64,000 nucleotides of DNA from JALSNL01 sp036479585 (GTDB lineage: Bacteria; Bacteroidota; Ignavibacteria; Ignavibacteriales; Melioribacteraceae), in contig OZ245062.1 in assembly GCA_965224785.1 (NCBI GenBank), forward strand, positions 3,348,001 through 3,412,000, given 5' to 3'. Position 1 is the stretch's first letter. Each line of letters begins with the position of its first letter. The notes beneath the pieces were generated by a model. That model was given only the letters and a program-made list of their open reading frames with translations, had not been told where the DNA came from and searched no databases. Made by a program: the position numbers and the translations under genes. Below, piece by piece: positions 23,693 through 32,251 of this stretch.

Positions 23693-25054
23693 TCAATTTG
23701 TTAAACTTCTCATCGGAGCTGGAATTCTACCACCGCGACCAACAAAGCCTGAACTATCTAGTTTTCTCACATCCATAATTGGAACTTTTCCTAGTAAGCC
23801 TCCGTAATCAACAAAGTCACCAACTTTTTTTCCATAAGCAGGAATCAATCTTGCAGAAGTTGTTTTATCATTTATCATTCCAATTGCACATTCATCTGCA
23901 ATAATTCCAGCAATAGTTGATGCTGGAGTATCACCGGGAATCCCAATCATATCAAGCCCAACTGAGCAAACTGATGTCATTGCTTCCAATTTTTCTATAG
24001 ATAAATTTCCTTTTATAACAGCTTCAATCATTCCTTGATCTTCACTAACCGGAATAAATGCACCACTCATTCCACCAACAGATGAGCTTGCCATTAGTCC
24101 AGCTTTCTTTACTGCATCGTTCAACATTGCAAGAGCTGCAGTTGTGCCTGGTGCACCAACATCTTCAACGCCCATTGCTTTTAAAATATCTCCAATACTA
24201 TCTCCAGTTGCCGGAGTTGGAGCTAGAGAAATATCAACAATACCATAGGGAATGTTATGCTTCTTTGCCATTTGTTTGCCAATCAATTCCCCGGCACGTG
24301 TAATTTTAAAAACTGTTTTTTTAATTACCTCCGAAAGTTCTTGAAGATCAACCGAACCTGCACTTTTAATTTCATTCAACACAACACCTGGTCCACTGAT
24401 ACCAACGTTTAGTACAACTTCGGGTTCGCTTACTCCGTGGAATGCTCCGGCAACAAAAGGATTATCTTCCGGGACATTTGCGAAAACAACCAACTTTGCA
24501 CATCCTATTGAATTGTTATCTTTTGTTCTTTCTGCCGTTTCTTTAATAACATCTGCCATCATCAAAACCGCATCCATATTTATTCCGGCTTTGGTGGAGG
24601 CAACATTTACACTTGAGACAACTCTACTTGTTTCGGCAAGAGCAATTGGAATTGATTTAATAAATTCTCGCTCGCCATTAGTAAAACCCTTCTGAACCAA
24701 GGCTGAGTAGCCAGCTATATAATCAACACCTATTGCTTCTGCGGCTTTATCAAGTGTCTTCGCAATTTCAACAAATTCATCTGCGGAAAAAGAATCGAAA
24801 GGAATTGAAGCTGGAGTAATTGAAACTCTTTTGTTTGCAATTGAAACTCCATATTGTTTCTCAATTTCTTGAGCATACTTTACGTGGTTTTTCCCATACT
24901 TTAATATTTTTTCATAAACTTTTTGTTTAGTAATTTCTAAGTTTCTATCAGCGCAATCTCTCAAACTAATTCCGAGTGTAACTGTGCGAATATCGAAGTG
25001 TTCAACCTCTGTCATTTTAATTGTTTCTAATATTTCTTCAAAATCATATTGCAT
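23693..25054 (-). CDS. PFL family protein (UPF0210/DUF711)
   Basis: A 453-residue protein that matches the UPF0210/PFL family along its length. It has the N-terminal ETIKMTEVEHFDIRTVTLGI with GISLRDCAD, the block MMADVIKETAERTKDNNSIG, and the C-terminal GGRIPAPMRSLTN. The fold is related to pyruvate formate-lyase-like proteins but no glycyl-radical motif is present, and the function is unknown. It is paired with an ACT-domain gene immediately upstream (21-base gap), the standard arrangement, which suggests amino-acid-responsive control. Confidence 0.93.
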   Translation of the reverse strand: MQYDFEEILETIKMTEVEHFDIRTVTLGISLRDCADRNLEITKQKVYEKILKYGKNHVKYAQEIEKQYGVSIANKRVSITPASIPFDSFSADEFVEIAKTLDKAAEAIGVDYIAGYSALVQKGFTNGEREFIKSIPIALAETSRVVSSVNVASTKAGINMDAVLMMADVIKETAERTKDNNSIGCAKLVVFANVPEDNPFVAGAFHGVSEPEVVLNVGISGPGVVLNEIKSAGSVDLQELSEVIKKTVFKITRAGELIGKQMAKKHNIPYGIVDISLAPTPATGDSIGDILKAMGVEDVGAPGTTAALAMLNDAVKKAGLMASSSVGGMSGAFIPVSEDQGMIEAVIKGNLSIEKLEAMTSVCSVGLDMIGIPGDTPASTIAGIIADECAIGMINDKTTSARLIPAYGKKVGDFVDYGGLLGKVPIMDVRKLDSSGFVGRGGRIPAPMRSLTN

Positions 25055-25075
25055 AATTTATCATCCCCTTTAATA

Positions 25076-25504
25076 TTACACTCTGTGCATTTGTCTAAAT
25101 AAATCTTCGTGCTGTAAATAAACTTTTATTTTTAATTCCTCTGCAACTTGGTTTAATTCAGTTTGAAGTTCTGTCAAACTTTTGGATGAATTTGAAATAT
25201 CTAATATTACAATCATTGTATAAAAATCGCCCATAAGTTTTTGGCTTAAATCTGTAATATCACAATTAGCTTTGCCAAGTGCAGTAGTTACTCCAGCAAC
25301 AATTCCCGGATGGTCTAATCCGAACGAAGTTAGAATTACTTTGCCAGTTGATTTTGTTTTCTCATTCACTAAATCCAAAGTAACATTTTCTGAACCGATT
25401 GCTTTTTCCACAGCTAGTTTAATTGCTTCTGCCGATGAGTTCTGTCCTAATTCTTCAATAGCTTTTAGAGTTAGTTCTCTTATTTTTTCTTCTGTTATTT
25501 TCAC
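25076..25504 (-). CDS. ACT-domain protein (UPF0237-like) with N-terminal helical extension
   Basis: Residues 55-142 form an ACT domain: ILTSFGLDHPGIVAGVTTAL is the ligand-facing start and GDFYTMIVILDIS the second strand. The first 50 residues are an extra helical region not usual in the 90-residue family members. ACT domains bind amino acids. The gene is directly upstream of the PFL gene and probably regulates or partners it. Confidence 0.88.
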   Translation of the reverse strand: MKITEEKIRELTLKAIEELGQNSSAEAIKLAVEKAIGSENVTLDLVNEKTKSTGKVILTSFGLDHPGIVAGVTTALGKANCDITDLSQKLMGDFYTMIVILDISNSSKSLTELQTELNQVAEELKIKVYLQHEDLFRQMHRV

Positions 25505-25560
25505 AATGTAACCTTAAATTAAATTTTATAATTTCACCTCTAATTAAAACACTTTGCTGA

Positions 25561-25637
25561 TTGTCATTTCCGAATGTTTTTATCGGGAATCCATTTATAA
25601 GTATGTCCTGGATTACCAATCAAGTTGGGAATGACAA
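25561..25637. repeat. Intergenic inverted repeat, variant of family A
   Basis: TTGTCATTTCC at the left and GGGAATGACAA at the right, with internal ATCGGGAATCC and GGATTACC. It shares the TGTCATT...AATGACA ends of family A but has GGGAATCC in the centre. It is followed 35 bases later by a family B element. Confidence 0.6.
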
Positions 25638-25671
25638 TACTCAATCAAACGATAACAATTTATTCATAATT

Positions 25672-25771
25672 TGTCATATTGAAGAAGTGCTTTTTACGAC
25701 TGAAATATGTCGAACTTTATTAGCTCTGAGAATCGTCACTTCGACACAAAACATCTTCATTCAGAATGACA
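25672..25771. repeat. Intergenic repeat, family B (copy 2)
   Basis: Begins TGTCATATTGAAGAAG and ends CTTCATTCAGAATGACA. The two ends are imperfect reverse complements of one another (TGTCATTCTGAATGAAG against TGTCATATTGAAGAAG). It lies just downstream of the acyl-CoA dehydrogenase stop codon and upstream of the ACT gene. Confidence 0.85.
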
Positions 25772-25792
25772 TTTTTAAAAAAAATAATTTCT

Positions 25793-26938
25793 CTACAACG
25801 ATTTTTGCAACTCTCTAGCAATTACTAATCTTTGAATTTCCGATGTACCTTCATAAATTTCTGTTATTTTGGAGTCTCTCAAATATCGTTCAACTTTATA
25901 TTCTCTTACATAACCATAACCACCATGAATTTGAATTGCTTCAAGAGAATTTTGCACGGCAACTTTTGATGCAAACAATTTTGCCATCGAAGCTTCTTTA
26001 ACATAAGGCTTTTGTGCATCGCGCAAAGCTGCTGCTTGTAAGGTTAATAATTTTGCGGCTTCTAAATCAGTTGCCATATCTGCAAGTTTAAATTGAATTG
26101 CTTGATGATTAAAAATCTCAGTACCAAACGCTTTTCTTTCATTTGCATATTTTAGTGCCGCGTCAAAAGAACCTTCGGCAATACCAACAGCTTGAGCTGC
26201 AATACCATAGCGTCCGCCGTTTAATGTATCCATTGCAAAGTTAAAACCTTTGCCAACTTCTCCGATAATATTTTCTTCAGGTACTTTGCAATTTGTAAAA
26301 GTTAGCGTGCAAGTATCGGAGCTTCTAATACCAAGTTTATCTTCTTTAATTCCGTGTTCAAATCCTTCAGTTCCCTTTTCAACTAAAAAGGCAGTAATTC
26401 CTTTGTGTCTTTTTTCCTTATCCGTTTGAGCTATAACAATATGGTAGTCAGCCGACTGACCATTGGTTATCCAATTTTTCATTCCGTTCAATATCCAAAC
26501 ATCGCCTTCTTTATGTGCCATAGTTTGTTGATGAGTTGCATCACTTCCTGCTTCAGGTTCGGAAAGAGCAAAAGCTCCAAGTTTACTTCCGTTTGATAAG
26601 GGTTTAAGAAATTTTTCTTTGATAAAATCAGAACCCCACTTTTGAAGTCCAGTTGTTACAAGTGAATTGTTAACTGACATAATTACTGCAACCGAGGCAT
26701 CAACTTTTGCAACTTCGAACATAGCAAGAACATAAGCAACTGTATCCATTCCTGCACCCTCGTATTTAGGATCAACCATCATTCCCATAAATCCAAGTTC
26801 GCCCATTTTTTTAACAATCTCTGTCGGGAATTTTTCTTCTTTGTCTCGTTCAATTGCAGTAGGTGCAATTTCAGATTCAGAAAACTCACGTGCCATTTGT
26901 TGAATCATTAATTGTTCTTCTGAAAATTCAAAGTTCAT
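25793..26938 (-). CDS. Acyl-CoA dehydrogenase
   Basis: An FAD enzyme of fatty-acid or branched-chain acyl-CoA oxidation that passes electrons to ETF. The 381 residues match the short-chain/butyryl-CoA type: AFALSEPEAGSDA (FAD site), the NGMKNWITNG loop, and the C-terminal RDSKITEIYEGTSEIQRLVI, where the Glu of YEGTSE is the usual catalytic base. Length is normal. It appears monocistronic, with no ETF genes nearby. Exact chain-length preference cannot be read from the sequence. Confidence 0.94.
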   Translation of the reverse strand: MNFEFSEEQLMIQQMAREFSESEIAPTAIERDKEEKFPTEIVKKMGELGFMGMMVDPKYEGAGMDTVAYVLAMFEVAKVDASVAVIMSVNNSLVTTGLQKWGSDFIKEKFLKPLSNGSKLGAFALSEPEAGSDATHQQTMAHKEGDVWILNGMKNWITNGQSADYHIVIAQTDKEKRHKGITAFLVEKGTEGFEHGIKEDKLGIRSSDTCTLTFTNCKVPEENIIGEVGKGFNFAMDTLNGGRYGIAAQAVGIAEGSFDAALKYANERKAFGTEIFNHQAIQFKLADMATDLEAAKLLTLQAAALRDAQKPYVKEASMAKLFASKVAVQNSLEAIQIHGGYGYVREYKVERYLRDSKITEIYEGTSEIQRLVIARELQKSL

Positions 26939-27029
26939 TGTATTCTCCTATTCTTTATAAAGTAAACTTATAGGAATAATGTAACTTATACAATATTTAG
27001 TTGTTGTTTGAAATGATTGGCTAAAAGTA

Positions 27030-27072
27030 AAAATGCCATGCACTTTTTTATTATGGAAGTACATGGCATTTT
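27030..27072. terminator. Terminator downstream of lptB
   Basis: AAAATGCCATGCACTT pairs with AAGTACATGGCATTTT with one mismatch and an 11-base loop. A-rich and T-rich flanks make it work in either direction. It closes the LPS-export block. Confidence 0.75.
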
Positions 27073-27107
27073 AATATTTCATATCAGGAAAAAAAATTTT
27101 ATAACTC

Positions 27108-27851
27108 TTACTCATACCTTTCTAACTTAAACTTTTCACCAAGGTATAATTTTTTAACTTCTTCGTCTTCAGCTAATTCTTGAGCTTTTCCTTCTTTAAA
27201 CATTTCACCCTCAATAAGAATGTATGCTCGGTCAACTATACTAAGAGTTTCGTGTACATTGTGGTCTGTAATTAAAATTCCAATCCCTTTATTTTTTAAG
27301 TTGGCAATGATTTTCATTATGTCTTCAACTGCAATTGGGTCAACACCAGCAAAGGGTTCGTCAAGTAAAATAAATTTTGGATCGGTTGCTAATGCTCTTG
27401 CAATTTCTGTTCTACGTCTTTCACCACCACTAAGTTGGAAGCCTTTACTTTTTCTGATATTTGTTATGTTTAATTCTTCTAATAATTTTTCTTGTTTCTC
27501 TTTTCTCTCACTTTTGTTTAAGTCTAACATTTCCAAAACAGCCATAATATTATCTTCAACACTCATTCTTCTAAACACAGATGCTTCTTGTGGTAAATAT
27601 CCAATTCCCATTTTTGTTCTTTTGTACATTGGTTCAGAAGTTATTTCTTTATCATCTAGAAACACTTTACCAGCATTTGGTTTTATCATTCCAACAATCA
27701 TATAAAATGTTGTTGTTTTACCAGCTCCGTTTGGTCCAAGCAAACCAACAACTTCGCCTTGTGCAACATCAATAGAAATTTTATTTACAACTGTTCGCTT
27801 CTTGTAAACTTTTACAAGCTCTTCGCTTCTTAGTACTAATTTATTTTCCAT
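27108..27851 (-). CDS. lptB: LPS export ABC transporter ATP-binding protein LptB
   Basis: The ATPase of the LptB2FG complex that pulls lipopolysaccharide from the inner membrane. Walker A LLGPNGAGKTTTFYM, signature LSGGERRRTEIARALA, Walker B FILLDEPFAGVDPIA and the switch His (ITDHNVHETL) are all present. The DEPFAGVDP wording distinguishes LptB from other ABC proteins. Its 247 residues are normal. It follows the LptA-like gene, with about 135 bases between that hold a hairpin and half a palindrome. lptF and lptG are not in the window. Confidence 0.96.
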   Translation of the reverse strand: MENKLVLRSEELVKVYKKRTVVNKISIDVAQGEVVGLLGPNGAGKTTTFYMIVGMIKPNAGKVFLDDKEITSEPMYKRTKMGIGYLPQEASVFRRMSVEDNIMAVLEMLDLNKSERKEKQEKLLEELNITNIRKSKGFQLSGGERRRTEIARALATDPKFILLDEPFAGVDPIAVEDIMKIIANLKNKGIGILITDHNVHETLSIVDRAYILIEGEMFKEGKAQELAEDEEVKKLYLGEKFKLERYE

Positions 27852-27970
27852 AGTTTTATTTAAGTCGTTTTAATATCAAGTTTTAATTTATGAGACTTAT
27901 CAAAATAATCTTGTTGTAAATAATTCACAGTCCCGAAAGCTTTCGTAGACTATGTTACGTTTTCCGTATG

Positions 27971-27988
27971 GCAGACAATTCTGTCTGC
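27971..27988 (-). terminator. Hairpin at the end of the LptA-like gene
   Basis: GCAGACA-ATTC-TGTCTGC, a 7-base perfect stem overlapping the stop codon. No clear U-tract, so it may only attenuate or protect the transcript between the LptA-like gene and lptB. Confidence 0.35.
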
Positions 27989-29388
27989 TAATTAATAAAT
28001 TTTTTATTACATAAACTAGTTCCCCATTTAGATTTATACTTTTCTCTTAATTTATTTTTGTCAGGCTTGTTTTTGTAAAGTATAAATGATGGAAGCGTAA
28101 AACCTTTCTCATTATCTTCAACAAGATTTTCCGGATGAAATTCACTCATCGGTTCACCATACATTTTAACATCACTTACTTTATTTTCTTCAAACAATAT
28201 TTTTATTTGTTTTGCACTAGACTTTAACAAACCATTAGGTTCGTTCTCTTCGTACATATAATAGATGCTCAACACATTTCCCTTAACATCGGTTTCGGAA
28301 AGTTTACCATCCGTAAAACTAAGCTTTATTGTATCGCCAGACATTTGGTTATATCTAAACTCATAAGTAGAATCTTCAGAAATTAAAATTGCTTCGTAAA
28401 ATATATTAACACTTTTAATTTTGCTACTATCCATTTTTATATAAATTGAATCTCCAACTATTTGCGAGTTTTCATACCACAATATTGGAGCCAATTTTTC
28501 TTCTTGTCTTAAAATTGTTATAAGCTCTTCCGATTGATTATAAATTGTATAATCGTTTTTCGATAAAAAATCTCCTCTAATTATTTTCACAGAATCTTTT
28601 GCAATCAACTCCTTAGTACTATCACTATTGACTTCCATAGTTTTTGACTGTATAAATAAAGTGTCAAATTGATTGTTAGTCAATTTTTCAATTTGTCTTA
28701 GAAAAGGATTGCCGGATACTTGCATAATTTTTTTTTCTTTATTATCAACTAAAGTATCCCCAAAAATTGTGAGATTACTTTCTTTGCTTGTTATCTGAAC
28801 GTTACCGAATCCATTTGTAAATTTTGTTTTTCTAAAGTGAATTAAGCTATCAGCTTTAACCACAGAAACCGAATCTAAAACAATTACATTTCCTAGAGCA
28901 AATATCTTTTCATTTACCTCATTATAGAAAAGAGAATCGGAAGTTAGCTCAGTGCTTGCATCTTTAAACTTAATGTCGCCATAAAACCTTGCAATCTTTG
29001 TAGATAAATTATACCTACCTCTATCAGCAATTAAATTCATTCCTATTTTATTTAGATGAACAGTTGTATCAGCAATTGTTAATTCGGTTTTGCCAAAATA
29101 ACGTCCTCTTTCTGTTTTTATTGTTACACTATCTTGAACTATTATAACGTTACCAATTAACTTTGCCTCATTTCTTGCAAGGTATTGAATGGCTTTGTTA
29201 CAAGTAATTTTCACATCATCTTTTGTGATTATTACATTGCCAATTACTTCTCTTATACTTTCACCATTTACAACTTTACCTTTTAGACTATCTCCTATTA
29301 TAGTTAAACGCTTTTCACTTGTTTGCCCATCGATGTTAAACATAGTAAGTAAAAGAATTGAAAATATTTTCAGAGCAGATTTTGCCAT
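27988..29388 (-). CDS. LptA/OstA-like LPS transport protein
   Basis: A 466-residue exported protein. A signal-like N-terminus (MAKSALKIFSILLLTMFN) leads into a beta-jellyroll region of LptA/OstA type with repeated strand motifs (GNVIITKDDVKITCNKAIQY, then NVIIVQDSVTIKTERGRYFG). LptA bridges the periplasm for LPS passage. It is two to three times longer than E. coli LptA, so it may be an OstA-like hybrid carrying several repeats, as is common in this phylum. The ATG at 29388 is preferred. The in-frame extension to 29541 encodes only a translated family B repeat. Confidence 0.8.
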   Translation of the reverse strand: MAKSALKIFSILLLTMFNIDGQTSEKRLTIIGDSLKGKVVNGESIREVIGNVIITKDDVKITCNKAIQYLARNEAKLIGNVIIVQDSVTIKTERGRYFGKTELTIADTTVHLNKIGMNLIADRGRYNLSTKIARFYGDIKFKDASTELTSDSLFYNEVNEKIFALGNVIVLDSVSVVKADSLIHFRKTKFTNGFGNVQITSKESNLTIFGDTLVDNKEKKIMQVSGNPFLRQIEKLTNNQFDTLFIQSKTMEVNSDSTKELIAKDSVKIIRGDFLSKNDYTIYNQSEELITILRQEEKLAPILWYENSQIVGDSIYIKMDSSKIKSVNIFYEAILISEDSTYEFRYNQMSGDTIKLSFTDGKLSETDVKGNVLSIYYMYEENEPNGLLKSSAKQIKILFEENKVSDVKMYGEPMSEFHPENLVEDNEKGFTLPSFILYKNKPDKNKLREKYKSKWGTSLCNKKFIN

Positions 29389-29423
29389 ATAGATTTTGAA
29401 TATTTTTATGGTTTTTATAAAGT

Positions 29424-29552
29424 TGTCATATTGAAGAAGTTCGTTGTTTGAACGTTCGTTTACCCCGCACTTATTTTGCGGTGGAAATATCTCGACAACT
29501 ATACAACATCGAGATTCTTCACTCAGCACAAAACGCTTCATTCAGAATGACA
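29424..29552. repeat. Intergenic repeat, family B (copy 3)
   Basis: From TGTCATATTGAAGAAG to CTTCATTCAGAATGACA, in the opposite orientation to copy 1 and highly similar to it, including GAACGTTCGTTTACCCCGCA. It is inserted between the lptC end and the LptA-like start and extends that reading frame artificially. Confidence 0.88.
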
Positions 29553-29588
29553 TTTTTTTGAATCACTCATTTTAGGTAGTTCTTAAAA

Positions 29589-30143
29589 TCATTCTTCCAA
29601 AGATGTAATATACGTAATATTAAAAATTGTATAGTTCTGCAAATTTTGGTCGGATTCAAATCCGTAACCTTCAATAATTTCTTTATCACTTTTAATTTTT
29701 ACATATTTATCTGTTGTAATTTTTTGTGTTTTATTATTCCAAACTAATTCGTCTGTTGTTAGCGTAATCCCGCTATCACTAACTGCAACTACATCACCAA
29801 TAGCATACATATCTTGAGTCCTATCATCTATTCTTCCAATCTCTGAAGTGAGTGTTGTTGATTGTTTTTCATCTTCATCAAAGAAATTTATTTTTACAAC
29901 TTCTAAATGTTTTTCTCTTTTCTCTGAATTCACTTTTATAACATCGGCAAATAAATATGCTTTTAGTTTCCCTTCCTCAGTAAAAGTAATTTTAGCATTT
30001 CTACTTTCTTGGTCAGGTAGTTCTTCACTACTTACAGAGTTATCAACCTTAGGTTTTAGTTTAGGTTCCGTACATGATAAGAGCAAAATACTTTCACAAA
30101 TTAAGACAATAAATAGCAAAACAGTTTTATATTTTATTTTCAT
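29589..30143 (-). CDS. lptC: LPS export periplasmic lipoprotein LptC
   Basis: A 184-residue lipoprotein (lipobox ILLLSC, Cys24) with the LptC/YrbK beta-jellyroll. ITFTEEGKLKAYLFADVIKV and EIGRIDDRTQDMYAIGDVVA match the family pattern of a (GDV) strand after a (T)xxG segment. LptC receives LPS from LptFG and passes it to LptA. The E. coli protein uses a membrane helix; a lipid anchor is seen in Bacteroidota relatives. Its ATG overlaps the kdsD stop by 4 bases. Confidence 0.85.
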   Translation of the reverse strand: MKIKYKTVLLFIVLICESILLLSCTEPKLKPKVDNSVSSEELPDQESRNAKITFTEEGKLKAYLFADVIKVNSEKREKHLEVVKINFFDEDEKQSTTLTSEIGRIDDRTQDMYAIGDVVAVSDSGITLTTDELVWNNKTQKITTDKYVKIKSDKEIIEGYGFESDQNLQNYTIFNITYITSLEE

Positions 30144-31117
30144 TTTCTTTGTAGTCCAAGTTTCACTAAGTCATGCAAGTGAACTAGTCCAATTGGCTTA
30201 TTATTTTGGTCAATGGCAATGAGCGAAGTAATGTTAAATTTTTCCATTTGATGTAATGCAAAAGAAGCTAGTAAATTTGCATCAATTGTTTTAGGGTTTT
30301 CACTCATTATATCTTTAGCTTTTAAGTTTTTTATATCTAAACTTTTTTCTAATTGTCTTCGTAAATCCCCATCCGTTACAATACCAACAAGTTTTTCTTC
30401 ATCATCAACCACGCAAGTTGAACCAAGTCTTTTTTCTGTCATTTCTAAAATTGCATCTTTTATTGGAGCATCTTCTTTTACAATTGGAAGCTCATTATCA
30501 TGATACATTATTTCTGATATTTTTAAGGAAAGTCTTTTGCCGAGACTACCCCCAGGATGTAACATTGCAAAATCGTTTTCCGTAAACCCACGAAGTTCAA
30601 GCACAGCAATAGCAAGAGCATCTCCAAGCACTAAAGAAACTGTTGTTGAAGAAGTTGGAGCAAGGTCGTGAGGACAAGCTTCTGTCTTTACGCTCGCATC
30701 CAAAATAATATCACATTGTTTTGCAACCTTAGAATTAACAACACCTAACATTCCAACTATTTTCACTTCCATTCTTTTAAACATTATTAAAAGATTTGTT
30801 AGTTCTTCCGTTGCTCCGCTTTTGGAAATTATAATTGCAATATCGCCTTTGCGTACCATTCCCAAATCGCCGTGCAATGCTTCTGTTGGGTGCATATAAA
30901 TTGAAGCCGTTCCAGTTGAATTAAGTGTGGCAACTATTTTTCTTGCTATAAGTCCAGACTTACCAATGCCAGCAACAATTATTCTTCCCGAAGAATTGTA
31001 AATTAGTTTTACTGCTTCAACAAATGAGTTATCAATTCGTAGAAGCAATTCTTGAACTGCTTCCAGTTCAGTTTTAATTACTTCTTTACCTTTTTCGAGT
31101 ATGTTTGTTTCTGACAA
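30140..31117 (-). CDS. kdsD: Arabinose-5-phosphate isomerase KdsD (KpsF/GutQ type)
   Basis: First enzyme of Kdo synthesis, converting ribulose-5-phosphate to arabinose-5-phosphate. The N-terminal SIS domain has GRIIVAGIGKSGLIARKIVA and ALHGDLGMVRKGD, with the ISKSGATEEL phosphosugar loop and the segment CPHDLAPTSSTT. Two CBS domains follow (from about residue 205). Length 325 is normal. Neighbouring kdsA and lpt genes give a coherent LPS block. Confidence 0.96.
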   Translation of the reverse strand: MSETNILEKGKEVIKTELEAVQELLLRIDNSFVEAVKLIYNSSGRIIVAGIGKSGLIARKIVATLNSTGTASIYMHPTEALHGDLGMVRKGDIAIIISKSGATEELTNLLIMFKRMEVKIVGMLGVVNSKVAKQCDIILDASVKTEACPHDLAPTSSTTVSLVLGDALAIAVLELRGFTENDFAMLHPGGSLGKRLSLKISEIMYHDNELPIVKEDAPIKDAILEMTEKRLGSTCVVDDEEKLVGIVTDGDLRRQLEKSLDIKNLKAKDIMSENPKTIDANLLASFALHQMEKFNITSLIAIDQNNKPIGLVHLHDLVKLGLQRK

Positions 31118-31161
31118 ATCAATATCCTAATAATTCTAACTTTGTTAAAAAATATAAAAGT

Positions 31162-31238
31162 AGGTTGTCTTTGTCCTAGACTCTCCTAAGGTCTAATAGG
31201 TTTCGGAATTCCAAAAAAAAAAACCGGAAAGACAGCTT
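31162..31238. repeat. Imperfect inverted repeat between kdsA and kdsD
   Basis: GGTTGTCTTT at the left and AAAGACAGCT at the right enclose a TAGAC/GTCTA hairpin and the palindrome GGAATTCC next to a run of eleven A. It could be a degraded family A-like element or a terminator after kdsA. It accounts for most of the 139-base gap. Confidence 0.4.
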
Positions 31239-31256
31239 AAGAAAAACTGTTATTGC

Positions 31257-32069
31257 CTAATAGGCTTTCACAACTTTATCTATACTTTGAACATTAACTA
31301 ATAATTCTTCAAGTTCATCAATATGTAATTGACTTCCAGCATCGCTCAAAGCCTCTTTCGGGTTTGGATGTACTTCAAGAAAAAGTGCGTCTATCCCTAT
31401 TGCAGTTGCTGCTTTAGCTAGTGGCTCAATAAATTTTGATTCTCCTCCGGTAATATTTGAACTGCTTGGCATTTGTACCGAATGTGATGCATCCATAACT
31501 ATCGGGTAATTTAATTCTTTCATTGTTACAAGCGAACGCATATCAACAACTAGATTATGATATCCAAAAGTTGTTCCTCTTTCGGTCAATAATATCATAG
31601 TGTTCCCAGTACTTTCAACTTTTTGTATTGCGTGCTTCATATCTTCTGGAGCAAGGAATTGTCCTTTTTTTATGTTAACAATTTTTCCACTTTCACCAGC
31701 TGCAATTAACAAATCTGTTTGTCGGCATAGGAAAGCTGGGATTTGAATAATATCAACAAATGGAGAAACTAGCTTTACATCCTCAACTGTATGAACATCA
31801 GTTACTAATGGAACATTAAAATGTGTTTTAACTTTTTGAAGTATTGATAGAGCTTTGTCAACATCCAGTCCAACAAAAGAAGAAATGTTTGTTCTGTTTG
31901 CTTTCTTAAAACTTGATTTAAAAACAAAAGGAATATTTAATTTATTTGTTACTTCAATAATTTTTTCAGCAGTTTGTAAAATCATTTCTTCGTTTTCTAT
32001 AACGCACGGTCCAGCTATCAGCACGAATGGGGAATTGTTTCCAAAAGTAATGTCGTTAAGTTTTATCAT
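31257..32069 (-). CDS. kdsA: 3-deoxy-8-phosphooctulonate synthase KdsA
   Basis: Condenses phosphoenolpyruvate with arabinose-5-phosphate to Kdo-8-phosphate. The 270 residues include LIAGPCVIENEEM, FKSSFKKANRTNISSF, IQIPAFLCRQTDLL, a segment TERGTTFGYHNLVVDMR and DASHSVQMP, the active-site blocks of KdsA. The GPCVIE form (Cys in the metal-binding position) fits the metal-dependent subclass; that detail is inference. It lies upstream of kdsD. Confidence 0.96.
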   Translation of the reverse strand: MIKLNDITFGNNSPFVLIAGPCVIENEEMILQTAEKIIEVTNKLNIPFVFKSSFKKANRTNISSFVGLDVDKALSILQKVKTHFNVPLVTDVHTVEDVKLVSPFVDIIQIPAFLCRQTDLLIAAGESGKIVNIKKGQFLAPEDMKHAIQKVESTGNTMILLTERGTTFGYHNLVVDMRSLVTMKELNYPIVMDASHSVQMPSSSNITGGESKFIEPLAKAATAIGIDALFLEVHPNPKEALSDAGSQLHIDELEELLVNVQSIDKVVKAY

Positions 32070-32105
32070 AGTTTAATTAAGAAATTAGTTTAAGATTGTC
32101 TCTCT

Positions 32106-32206
32106 TGTCATTCTGAATGAAGTGTCTTTTACTGAATGAAGAATCTCGTAATTGTTAAGGTTCGAGATATTTCAGTCGTTCAAAAACAAACTCCTTCAAT
32201 ATGACA
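32106..32206. repeat. Intergenic repeat, family B (copy 4)
   Basis: Begins TGTCATTCTGAATGAAG and ends CTCCTTCAATATGACA; the interior has GAATCTC and GAGATATTTC. It lies between ruvB (downstream end) and kdsA (upstream). A short CCCGAAAGCTTT motif, also seen at 27933, follows at 32233. Confidence 0.85.
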
Positions 32207-32251
32207 AATATAGCAAAGGATGTTATTGCGTCCCGAAAGCTTTAATTTTAA

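Noticed and set aside
29389..29541. N-terminal extension of the LptA-like frame
   Set aside because: The extra residues translate the family B repeat. The ATG at 29388 starts a good signal sequence.
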